This document shows positions 1-6,246 of a stretch of 7,825 nt of DNA, piece after piece. Numbering within the stretch: the first letter of the stretch is position 1; every line of letters begins with the position of its first letter. The position numbers and the translations under genes were made by a program. Below the pieces are notes generated by a model, which searched no databases, was not told the DNA's origin, and saw only the letters and a list, made by a program, of their open reading frames with translations. This DNA comes from JAYTXL01 sp043742955 (lineage in GTDB: Bacteria > Verrucomicrobiota > Verrucomicrobiia > Limisphaerales > JAYTXL01). The stretch covers positions 1 through 7,825 of the forward strand of contig JAYTXL010000126.1 in assembly GCA_043742955.1 (NCBI GenBank). Reading direction: 5' to 3'.

Positions 1-440
1 GTGACGATTTTAGGCGTCGCCAGACCGAGCATTCCATTGACCCGCACAATATGGTCGAACTTGTTCGGGTTCGCCAGATGCTTGCAGTTCCACGTCACAA
101 GATAATCGCATCGGTGGAAAGTAGCGAGCGCGAGGTGCGTGGCGTCGCCAAACACTTCGGCGGGCATCAATTTGTGCAGGGCGTAAAACTCGATGACTTC
201 CTGAACGGCCTCCGAATCTTCCAGCACCGGCAACCTCTTGGCGAAGGCCAGCGACTCTTTGCGCTTCGCCCCGGGTGTGAGTTCAAGCTCCGCGATCACG
301 GAATAGCCCGTCAGCAAAATCGCTCCCGGTTTGGGCGCGTCCCACCATTGCCGCGTCCAGTGCCGACGTGAACGAACCTCCATCGAACTTCTCGTGTCGA
401 AGTAAAAACTTGGGATTGTCGTTTCGATGTAGAATTTCAT
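1..440 (-). CDS. PIN-domain ribonuclease, VapC-like toxin (3' end cut by window edge)
   Basis: Translating the minus strand from the ATG at 440 gives 146 codons open to the left edge. The protein starts MKFYIETTIPSFYF and ends near VTWNCKHLANPNK and NGMLGLATPKIV. These are hallmarks of a PIN-domain family in which the first catalytic Asp is replaced by Glu (YIET). Candidate metal-binding acidic residues are Glu6, Glu51 (VIAELE), Asp99 (GDATHLA) and Asp112 just before TWNCKH. PIN proteins of this kind are small Mg-dependent RNases, often toxins of type II toxin-antitoxin pairs. Family members are usually about 150-160 residues, so only a short C-terminal tail should be missing. No intact antitoxin is visible upstream: the preceding gene is a 29-codon relic ending 16 bases before this start. 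An in-frame upstream extension finds no convincing ribosome binding site. The family call is firm; a toxin role is inferred. Confidence 0.85.
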   Translation of the reverse strand, partial: MKFYIETTIPSFYFDTRSSMEVRSRRHWTRQWWDAPKPGAILLTGYSVIAELELTPGAKRKESLAFAKRLPVLEDSEAVQEVIEFYALHKLMPAEVFGDATHLALATFHRCDYLVTWNCKHLANPNKFDHIVRVNGMLGLATPKIV

Positions 441-456
441 GCCATGCAGGCTGACT

Positions 457-546
457 TCACTTCGCCAACGCCTTGATCAGCTTCTTCGCCCGCGCCATGT
501 CGGTGACGGGGTAACAGGTGAAGGCGATTTCGGTGACGGTGAGCAT
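457..546 (-). pseudogene. VOC/glyoxalase-like N-terminal relic (29 codons)
   Basis: A short minus-strand frame reads MLTVTEIAFTCYPVTDMARA, then KKLIKALAK and a TGA stop. The first 20 residues look like the first strand and turn of glyoxalase/bleomycin-resistance (vicinal oxygen chelate) proteins, where TEIAF.CYPVTDM.RAR is normally followed by FYEGVLGL and about 100 more residues. Here the frame switches after MARA to a lysine-rich tail and ends. The simplest reading is a gene gutted by an internal deletion that fused its first codons to unrelated or C-terminal sequence. It lies 21 bases after the methyltransferase stop and 16 bases before the PIN gene start, in the position an antitoxin gene would occupy. 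A genuine small peptide, such as a reduced antitoxin or a coupling leader for the PIN gene, cannot be ruled out. Recognition is by eye only. Confidence 0.5.
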
Positions 547-567
547 GCTGGAAAAAATTGAATCTGG

Positions 568-1164
568 CTAAAATTCTGAAAGAAGCACCGGCTCCACGAT
601 GCGGTCGTACTCGCCGATTTGTTTTCCATACAGCGGGCGCAAATCTGTCACCGCGCCGTAGCGCGTGAAGACCTCATAGAAGCGGTCGTAGTTTTTACCC
701 CAATAGATCATCGCGCATGACATCGGCGCGCCTTTGCCTTCGTCGCGACCATCAACAAGAAATTTCAAGCGCGTGTCGTAAAGGAAACAAACGCCTGTCG
801 CGCGACCAAACACGTAGTTTTTCCAGTGACCCGTGTTCGTGGCGACGGGGACGAGCGCCAGAACCTCGGAGTCGTGCGAGCGATTCGCGTTAGCGCAGCG
901 GTAGAGCCAGTGCTTGATGGACGTGCCGCGTTCCTGGTCGATGCCGTAGGGCGGATTGACAAAAATTTTCGGGAAATTCCACGATTCCTTGAGGCCGTCC
1001 TGAATCGGCAGGTGATACTCAACTTCGGCGCTCACGATGGAGTGCTCGTTCGAACATGGGTCGAGGTCAATCCGGCCACCAAAAACTTTTTTGACGGCGG
1101 CCACGTATTTTTGCGGCGTGCCCCATTCCTGACTCTGCGAGATGATGGTTCTTCCGGCGCTCAT
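568..1164 (-). CDS. DNA N6-adenine methyltransferase (phage Dam type)
   Basis: This 198-residue protein transfers methyl groups from S-adenosylmethionine to adenine N6 in DNA. It has the layout of the phage-type DNA N-6-adenine-methyltransferase family (PF05869): SQEWGTP at residues 11-17, RIDLDPCSN at 31-39 in the cofactor-binding position, and the catalytic VNPPYG at 69-74 (motif IV, NPPY) followed by a Trp-containing helix (KHWLYRC). ALVPVATNTGHW at 103-114 matches the next conserved strand. The length is normal for this compact family, which carries no separate target-recognition domain. The start ATG overlaps the stop of the preceding endonuclease gene as ATGA, so translation is probably coupled. 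The natural reading is the protective half of a restriction-modification pair. Recognition sequence is unknown. An orphan, regulatory methylase is the alternative, but the overlap with the putative endonuclease argues against it. Confidence 0.87.
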   Translation of the reverse strand: MSAGRTIISQSQEWGTPQKYVAAVKKVFGGRIDLDPCSNEHSIVSAEVEYHLPIQDGLKESWNFPKIFVNPPYGIDQERGTSIKHWLYRCANANRSHDSEVLALVPVATNTGHWKNYVFGRATGVCFLYDTRLKFLVDGRDEGKGAPMSCAMIYWGKNYDRFYEVFTRYGAVTDLRPLYGKQIGEYDRIVEPVLLSEF

Positions 1165-2303
1165 AAACCGTAAATCTTTTTCCAGTCTTTCTCGTGCAAC
1201 GTCAAAAGCTCATTTTGCAACAGGCCGAGATTGCTGCTGACCGGCGAGATGACGTTGAACCACGATTCGATGCGCGACTCATTCGCCAGGAAATAATTCT
1301 TCAGCACAACGTCGGCCTCAACATCCATCGTCTTTTTCGTGAAGCGATTGCCTTTCCCGGTCGGGTAGCTGGCGAGGAAGGCGTCGCGTGCGGGTTTCAG
1401 TTGTGCGACGGGCTCGAGCAAAAGTTCGTTGATGAACTGGGCGAGTCCCTTGTCCGAAAGGAAAAGCAGCCAGTCGTAAGATTGCGCCAGCACCTTCAAT
1501 TCTTTGTTGTGATCCTCGGCGGTGAACCAGTTGCCGTGGTTGCTGACGACGCCCACAGTAAGAATGAAACTGGTCAGCAGGTCGGCGTCGTTTGAGTCAA
1601 TCACCTCACGCAGCAGTTTGTGATACGGACCATGATAAAGCTGGCCGTTGGAACGGTGAATGACGCCGCCCAAGCTGCCGTCGCGTAGACGGATTTTTTG
1701 CAGAGATGAAACGGAACGTGCCACATACGCGCCTTGCTTTGCTTTCTCGATGGTCTGCGGACCTTTTTTCATGCCCTCTTCCACTCCGACACGCTTGCAC
1801 TCAAAGATCGCGAACGGATGCCGGTGCAAATGCGCGACGGTCAGCGCGAGCTTTGTTTTCGTGTGCTCATCAATGCTGGCGATGAACGGCCCGGCTTCGG
1901 ATTCACACAGGGTGCAGGCGTTCCGCAAAATATTGTCGCGCGAAAGAATGCTTGCCGTCTTCGCGGTGAATTCTCGCGGTTCAGGACCAGCCTTGAAAAG
2001 TTCGCGGCACAATTTGGAGGCGGTGAGTGGAAGTTCGTATCCATTCAACGTCAGCGCGGTTTCTGAAATGATAGGATGCAGTGAATACTCGACGTTGTGC
2101 GAAATGTCCGAGTTCGCGTATTCCGGCAGGGGCCGCTCAATGGCGACATTGTTCCGCAGCCCCCAAGATTTGAGCGTGTAGAACGTGATGATTTCAACGA
2201 GCGTTCCGAGGGCACGCCCAGCCGCTTTCTTCTTGTCGGCAGCGTATTTGAAAACGGTGTCGGCAAGCGTCCGTTGCAAAGCGTCCACGGATGGAAAACT
2301 CAT
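1161..2303 (-). CDS. Putative type II restriction endonuclease (PD-(D/E)XK-like)
   Basis: I do not recognise a named family for this 380-residue protein. What can be seen is a helix with GTLVEI (Glu37) near the N-terminus, a CxxC pair at 130-133 (NACTLCE), an Asp at 145 (ASIDEH), and then HPFAIFECKRVG at 162-173. The Glu168-Cys-Lys170 at the end of a hydrophobic strand fits the (D/E)XK half of a PD-(D/E)XK nuclease core, with Asp145 as a possible partner. It is followed by a basic helix, EKAKQGAYVAR (186-196), whose KxxQ-like spacing is common in such enzymes. The C-terminal 180 residues are mixed helical with many aromatics and no known motif. The gene starts 3 bases after the sucC stop and its own stop overlaps the adenine methyltransferase start. 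The nuclease-like motif plus that overlap suggest the cleaving half of a restriction-modification system; the enzymatic role is inferred, not shown. Confidence 0.62.
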   Translation of the reverse strand: MSFPSVDALQRTLADTVFKYAADKKKAAGRALGTLVEIITFYTLKSWGLRNNVAIERPLPEYANSDISHNVEYSLHPIISETALTLNGYELPLTASKLCRELFKAGPEPREFTAKTASILSRDNILRNACTLCESEAGPFIASIDEHTKTKLALTVAHLHRHPFAIFECKRVGVEEGMKKGPQTIEKAKQGAYVARSVSSLQKIRLRDGSLGGVIHRSNGQLYHGPYHKLLREVIDSNDADLLTSFILTVGVVSNHGNWFTAEDHNKELKVLAQSYDWLLFLSDKGLAQFINELLLEPVAQLKPARDAFLASYPTGKGNRFTKKTMDVEADVVLKNYFLANESRIESWFNVISPVSSNLGLLQNELLTLHEKDWKKIYGL

Positions 2304-2306
2304 ATT

Positions 2307-3512
2307 CTATTTTGCCACCGTCTTCACCACCTTCTGCGCCGCGTCGGCCATCGAGTCGCCGGTGATGAGCGTGAGGCCGGATTCAGCCAGTGTCTTCTTG
2401 CCGGCGACGACGTTGTTGCCTTCGAGACGGACGACGAGCGGGAGTTTCAAGCCCGTCTCCTTCACCGCCGCCACGATGCCGGTGGCGATGACGTTGCAAT
2501 CCATGATGCCACCGAAAATGTTCACAAAAATAGCCTTCACAGACGGGTCGCTGAGAATGATTTTGAAGGCGGCGGTTACTTGATCTTTGCTCGCGCCGCC
2601 CCCGACATCCAGGAAATTCGCCGGGGTGGCGCCGAAGTGCTGAATGATGTCCATCGTGGCCATCGCCAATCCGGCACCGTTTACGAGGCAGGCAATTGAG
2701 CCATCGAGCTTGATGTAATTCAGATTGAATTTGCTCGCTTCGATCTCCAAAGGCGATTCTTCAGCCAGATCACGCATCTCCTGAATGTCCTTATGACGAT
2801 ACAGCGCATTATCATCGAGACCAATTTTGGCATCGACAGCAACCAGCTTGGGCTTGCCGTCCGCGCCGACACAGACGCACAGCGGATTGATTTCCACCAT
2901 GGACGCATCGCATTCCCACCATGTCTTATAAACACCGGCGAGGAGCTTGGCGCACTGTCCGGCCAGATCTCCCTGAAGGCCAAGCGCGGCGGCAATCTTG
3001 CGGCCCTGCCAGGGCTGGAACCCCATCGCCGGGTCGATATGTTCCTTAATGATTTTCTCCGGGGATTTCTCGGCCACTTCCTCAATGTCCACCCCGCCCT
3101 CGGTGCTCGCCATGATGAGGGGAAGTGAGTTGGCGCGGTCGAGCAATACGGCCAGGTAAAACTCTTTTTGAATGTCTTCGGCGGCCGCCACGAGGATGGT
3201 GCTGACGACCCGTCCCTCGGGACCGGTCTGCTTCGTGACGAGCGTATTGCCGAGCATCGCCTGGGCATGGGCGGTGACCTCCTCGGCAGATTTGGCGAGC
3301 TTCACGCCCCCCTTGAAACCGTCCTTGAACACGCCTTTGCCGCGCCCGCCTGCGTGAATCTGTGATTTGACGACCGCGAGCTGGTTGCCTGCGCCAAAGA
3401 TTTTATCGGCGGCGGCTTTGGCTTCGGCCACCGTTTTGCAGGCATCGCCGGGGGGCACAGCCACGCCGTATTGTTTCAATAATTGTTTGGCTTGGTATTC
3501 GTGAATGTTCAT
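2307..3512 (-). CDS. sucC: Succinyl-CoA synthetase (ADP-forming) beta subunit
   Basis: SucC forms the nucleotide-binding subunit of succinyl-CoA synthetase, which converts succinyl-CoA to succinate with ATP or GTP formation in the TCA cycle. The 401-residue protein starts MNIHEYQAKQLLKQYGV, the standard opening. It has an ATP-grasp N-terminal half with KSQIHAGGRGKG at 49-60 and VEINPL at 206-211. The C-terminal CoA-ligase half holds LVNGAGLAMATMD (276-288), FLDVGGGAS (300-308), FVNIFGGIMDC (329-339) and VRLEGNN (361-367). Length is slightly above the E. coli protein (388). The phosphorylated histidine is on the alpha subunit (SucD), which should lie directly downstream in most genomes but is not in this window; the next gene is the putative endonuclease. 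It begins 9 bases after the citrate synthase stop, without a strong ribosome binding site, so the two are surely cotranscribed. Confidence 0.98.
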   Translation of the reverse strand: MNIHEYQAKQLLKQYGVAVPPGDACKTVAEAKAAADKIFGAGNQLAVVKSQIHAGGRGKGVFKDGFKGGVKLAKSAEEVTAHAQAMLGNTLVTKQTGPEGRVVSTILVAAAEDIQKEFYLAVLLDRANSLPLIMASTEGGVDIEEVAEKSPEKIIKEHIDPAMGFQPWQGRKIAAALGLQGDLAGQCAKLLAGVYKTWWECDASMVEINPLCVCVGADGKPKLVAVDAKIGLDDNALYRHKDIQEMRDLAEESPLEIEASKFNLNYIKLDGSIACLVNGAGLAMATMDIIQHFGATPANFLDVGGGASKDQVTAAFKIILSDPSVKAIFVNIFGGIMDCNVIATGIVAAVKETGLKLPLVVRLEGNNVVAGKKTLAESGLTLITGDSMADAAQKVVKTVAK

Positions 3513-3521
3513 TTGGTTGGT

Positions 3522-4658
3522 TCACCGCTGATCGATCGGCACGACTTTCAAACCCACCGGCCCGGTATAAACCGACTGCGGGCGGATGAGCCGGTTGTCG
3601 GCGAGTTGCTCGAGCACATGCGCCGTCCAGCCACTCGTGCGCGCAATGGCAAAGATCGGGGTAAACAAATCGGTCGGAATGCCGAGCGAATAGTAAACGG
3701 TGGCGGAATAGAAATCCACGTTCGCGTTCAACCCTTTTTGCTTGAACATGATTTCAGCAATGCGTTCGCTCATTTGAATCCATTTGGCATCCCCCAGCTC
3801 CGAGCTCAATATTTGAGCCATGCGCTTAAGATGGGGGGCGCGCGGGTCGAGCGTCTTGTAAACACGATGGCCGATCCCCATGATTTTCTTCTTTTGCGCC
3901 AGGGCATCCGCCACCCAGTCGTCCACCTTGTCCAGCGAACCGATTTCCTGCAGCATCTTGATGACGCCCTCGTTCGCGCCGCCGTGCAGCGGACCTTTGA
4001 GGGTGCCGATGGCGGTGGTGATCGCTGAGTACATATCGCTCAAGGTGGCAATCGTGACGCGCGCGCTGAACGTCGAGGCGTTCATGCCATGGTCCGCATG
4101 CAGCACGTAGCACATGTCGATGGTGTTCTCCTTCTCGACCGACGGTTTGACGGCATCAATCATGTAGAGAAAGTTGGCCGCTTCGCCGAGCACGGGATCG
4201 GGATGGACCAGCGGCAGGCCTTGGCGATGTCGGTGAAAATAGGCGGTCACCACGGGAATCTGGGAAATCAGCCGTAACGCCTTGCGCCGTTGGGCATGCT
4301 GCGAATCATCATCGCAGGTGGTGTCGAAGCATCCGAGGGCAGAAACCCCGGTCCGGATGGCGTGCATGGGCGGCGTTTCCTTCGGCAAGGTGGTGATGAT
4401 ATCGATGACGCCTTGCGGCAGCTCGCGAAACCCGGCCAGCGTTGCTTTGAGCTCGGCGAGTTCCTTCGCATTGGGCAGGTGGTTGTGGTGAAGCAAATGG
4501 ACGACCTCCTCGTAGGTCACCCGACCCGCGAGCTCATTGATGTCGTAGCCGCAGTAAATCAATTGGCCGATGTCCCCTTTGACATCACTGAGACGGGAGT
4601 GGGCGGCAATGACGCCTTCGAGGCCTTTGGTGGCGGCGGGAGTGGCGGGAGTGGTCAT
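3522..4658 (-). CDS. gltA: Citrate synthase
   Basis: Citrate synthase condenses oxaloacetate with acetyl-CoA to give citrate, the entry step of the TCA cycle. At 378 residues it belongs to the shorter dimer-type citrate/2-methylcitrate synthases rather than the about 430-residue E. coli-like form. All catalytic residues are visible: His225 in GPLHGGANE (222-230), His264 in GIGHRVYKTLDPRAP (261-275), and Asp315 in NVDFYSATVYYSLGIP (313-328). HADHGMNASTFSARV (187-201) is the conserved core segment. A methylcitrate synthase activity cannot be excluded from sequence alone, but pairing with sucC favours a TCA role. It is the first gene of the minus-strand run: a promoter lies 52 bases upstream of the start. 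The leader ends GCGACCAACATG, with no Shine-Dalgarno sequence; sucC has a similar ACCAACCAAATG. Confidence 0.96.
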   Translation of the reverse strand: MTTPATPAATKGLEGVIAAHSRLSDVKGDIGQLIYCGYDINELAGRVTYEEVVHLLHHNHLPNAKELAELKATLAGFRELPQGVIDIITTLPKETPPMHAIRTGVSALGCFDTTCDDDSQHAQRRKALRLISQIPVVTAYFHRHRQGLPLVHPDPVLGEAANFLYMIDAVKPSVEKENTIDMCYVLHADHGMNASTFSARVTIATLSDMYSAITTAIGTLKGPLHGGANEGVIKMLQEIGSLDKVDDWVADALAQKKKIMGIGHRVYKTLDPRAPHLKRMAQILSSELGDAKWIQMSERIAEIMFKQKGLNANVDFYSATVYYSLGIPTDLFTPIFAIARTSGWTAHVLEQLADNRLIRPQSVYTGPVGLKVVPIDQR

Positions 4659-4709
4659 GTTGGTCGCTGGGTTGATCGTAAATGTAATACTCTAAAAAAC
4701 TTGCTAATT

Positions 4710-4738
4710 AATCTAAGTAACGCACTGGGAGGCGTCAA
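4710..4738 (-). promoter_or_regulatory. Sigma70-type promoter of the gltA-sucC operon
   Basis: On the minus strand a TTGACG box (4738-4733) is separated by exactly 17 bases from TAGATT (4715-4710), a good match to -35 and -10 consensus in spacing and sequence. Transcription would begin near 4703, leaving a leader of about 45 bases before the gltA ATG at 4658. The -10 lies in the only strongly AT-rich stretch of this intergenic region. This 180-base region also separates gltA from the divergent amidase gene. I see no equally convincing plus-strand promoter in it, and no operator-like palindrome. Confidence 0.62.
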
Positions 4739-4838
4739 CGGTTTTCAATTTTCCCCAGGCAAATATTGCACGAGCGGGGCTGATGGATGGCCATTTGCCT
4801 TGAAATGCCCGGGGGCGAAGGTCAGATTGCGCGCGTTG

Positions 4839-5816
4839 ATGCGAGTGTTATTATCATTGCTGCTCTGGCTGGCTCCACCGTTTCTGGTGTCCGCTCAGAG
4901 TTCTTTGCGCAAATTGGACCGCAGCACGCTTTTCGGTCACGAATATGTTAGATTGTCGGACTGGGCGGCGGCGAATAAATTTGAACTCCGCTGGCTCCGG
5001 CCGGATGAGGAGTTGCAGTTAAAATCAACCGCCGGCAGGCTGACTTTCACCGTGGATTCCCGCAAAGCCCAAATAAACGGCGTGAGCGTCTGGCTTTCCG
5101 TGAACATCGCGCGGCATAACGGGGGCGTTTTCATTTCACCGCTCGATTTGGTGACCGTCATCCACCCGGTGTTGTTTCCGCCAAAATACCCGCCGGACGA
5201 AAAAATAAGAACCATCTGCCTCGATCCCGGCCACGGCGGCAAAGACCCAGGCAACCAGGCCGGCCCGAGCCAGGAAAAACGGATCACCCTGCTCTTCGCG
5301 AAGGAGCTGCAAAAAGAACTCAAGGGAGCCGGTTTTAAAGTGATTCTAACCCGGACGCAGGATGCGTTTGTCGAATTGGGTGAAAGACCCTTTAGCGCTA
5401 ATCGGCGACAGGCTGATCTTTTTCTCAGCCTCCATTTCAACGCGGCGGAAGGAAGCGGGGCCAAGGGCGTGGAAACTTATTGCCTGACGCCGGCCCATGC
5501 CAGTTCCACCAATGCCCGGGGTGAGGGCGCCACCACTGGGTCCTATCCAGCCAATAAGCTGAACGATAAAAACATGGCGCTCGCGTATCAGGTGCAGAAG
5601 GCGTTGGTCCGGAATGTGCCGGTGGAGGATCGCGGGGTGCGACGCGCCCGCTTTGCCGTTCTGAAATCTCCGGAAATGCCGGCCATCCTGATCGAAAGCG
5701 GTTTCATGACCGATGCCGCAGAGTTCAAACGCCTCCTCAATCCTGCCCATCGCAAGAAACTCGCCCAAGCCATTGTGGCCGGGGTCCAAGCCTACAAACA
5801 AATCGTGGAACGCTGA
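4839..5816 (+). CDS. Secreted N-acetylmuramoyl-L-alanine amidase (Amidase_3)
   Basis: This enzyme cuts the amide bond between N-acetylmuramic acid and L-alanine in peptidoglycan. From the chosen ATG the protein is 325 residues. It begins with a signal peptide (MRVLLSLLLWLAPPFLVSA, likely cut after Ala19), then a region of about 90 residues (30-113) resembling the beta-rich copper-amine-oxidase-N-like or stalk domains often found before amidases. The zinc amidase domain follows from about 124. Expected zinc ligands are His132 (CLDPGHGGKDPG), Glu146 (SQEKRITL) and His199 (SLHFNAAEG); the catalytic Glu286 is in ILIESGFMTDAAEF. The frame stays open far upstream to 4290 across gltA, but that part is antisense shadow. 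A TTG at 4827, 5 bases after AAGG, is an alternative start. The gene is divergent from gltA, and its product should act in the periplasm in wall growth, cell separation or recycling. Confidence 0.93.
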   Translation: MRVLLSLLLWLAPPFLVSAQSSLRKLDRSTLFGHEYVRLSDWAAANKFELRWLRPDEELQLKSTAGRLTFTVDSRKAQINGVSVWLSVNIARHNGGVFISPLDLVTVIHPVLFPPKYPPDEKIRTICLDPGHGGKDPGNQAGPSQEKRITLLFAKELQKELKGAGFKVILTRTQDAFVELGERPFSANRRQADLFLSLHFNAAEGSGAKGVETYCLTPAHASSTNARGEGATTGSYPANKLNDKNMALAYQVQKALVRNVPVEDRGVRRARFAVLKSPEMPAILIESGFMTDAAEFKRLLNPAHRKKLAQAIVAGVQAYKQIVER

Positions 5817-5871
5817 CCGCATCTGTGATCGCGTCCACCTTTTCCCGCCTCATCAAAAGTGCAGGTGCTCC

Positions 5872-5920
5872 CCTGTCTAGTTGCGTTCGTGCTGGTGAGC
5901 ACGCAGTTAGGGGCGACAGG
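5872..5920. repeat. Nested inverted repeat at the broken end of the RT fragment
   Basis: An inner perfect 6-bp inverted repeat, CGTGCT and AGCACG (5888-5893 and 5898-5903), has a 4-base GGTG loop. An outer pair, CCTGTC and GACAGG (5872-5877 and 5915-5920), encloses it with nearly symmetric gaps of 10 and 11 bases. Recognisable reverse transcriptase homology on the minus strand stops inside this structure, at about 5908. It could be a recombination scar, a small mobile-element end, or a retained DGR hairpin. It has no T-run, so it is not a classic terminator. Short stems like this can also occur by chance. Confidence 0.4.
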
Positions 5921-6171
5921 TAGAAGTTCGCCAGAAGCTGCGACGTCAGGTTGCCAATCGGCAGCCCCCGCCCCGGCCAGGTCTGGTAGCTGGCGAGGAT
6001 TTGGTCGAACAGGCCCAGCTCCGCCGCGCCCTTGAACTTCCGCCGCAACAGCCCGCGCAGAACTTCCTGATTCACCGAGTCGAAATACTTGTGGATGTCC
6101 AGTTTCAGAAACCAGCCATGCGTCCGGGCATAGCCCTGTGCGCGGGCGATGGCAGCCAGACGCCCCTTCCC
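5908..6171 (-). pseudogene. Reverse transcriptase fragment, DGR type, truncated at both ends
   Basis: The minus-strand frame directly after a TAA (6174-6172) reads GKGRLAAIARAQGYARTHGW, then FLKLDIHKYFDSVNQEVL, and later ASYQTWPGRGLPIGNLTSQ and LLANFYLSPL. These match the central part of bacterial reverse transcriptases: GKG with its helix, LDIHKYFDS (motif A, first catalytic Asp) and GLPIGNLTSQ (motif B). The IGNLTSQ form is typical of DGR reverse transcriptases. About 80-100 N-terminal residues are missing, and homology stops after SPL, before the YxDD catalytic box and thumb. The frame then runs on as unrelated sequence to 5737, into the amidase gene on the other strand. With only one of the two catalytic Asp motifs it cannot be active. 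It sits 75 bases after the variable-protein stop, the side where a DGR places its template repeat and RT. A related retron- or group-II-like RT is the alternative source. Confidence 0.85.
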
Positions 6172-6246
6172 TTACTTCAGACCCCACGGCCACTCCACAG
6201 GCAGTCTCCGCTCGTCCCTCGCTCCGCCTCGCCTGCTCCGTTCAAC

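Larger units (their letters stand above)
5817..6246. other. Gap between convergent genes holding a retroelement relic
   Basis: These 430 bases lie between the amidase stop and the variable-protein stop and hold no intact gene. From left to right they contain about 55 bases without recognisable content, a nested inverted repeat (5872-5920), a reverse transcriptase fragment on the minus strand (5908-6171), and a purine-rich stretch of about 75 bases (minus strand) just after the variable-protein stop, rich in GGAG and GAGCG words. A DGR template repeat would usually sit in this interval, but none is present. I see no strong intrinsic terminator for either flanking gene. Confidence 0.6.

Noticed and set aside
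2097..2699. Plus-strand 200-residue ORF spanning the sucC-endonuclease junction
   Set aside because: It is antisense to two supported genes and has a biased Arg/His/Val-rich composition typical of shadow frames in GC-rich DNA.
4290..4838. Plus-strand open frame continuous with and upstream of the amidase, giving a 508-residue protein
   Set aside because: It is antisense to gltA and lacks any recognisable domain. A clear signal peptide begins at 4839, so the upstream part is a shadow frame.
5840..5860. CTTTT and AAAAG inverted repeat after the amidase as a terminator
   Set aside because: The stem is only 5 A/T-rich pairs with an 11-base loop and no following T-run.
5737..6075. Minus-strand 112-residue ORF starting MNQEVLRG
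   Set aside because: Its first half is the RT fragment and its second half is unrelated sequence running antisense into the amidase gene; it is not an intact gene.
5817..6246. DGR template repeat
   Set aside because: No stretch here resembles 6247-6360 with AAC-rich codons, on either strand.
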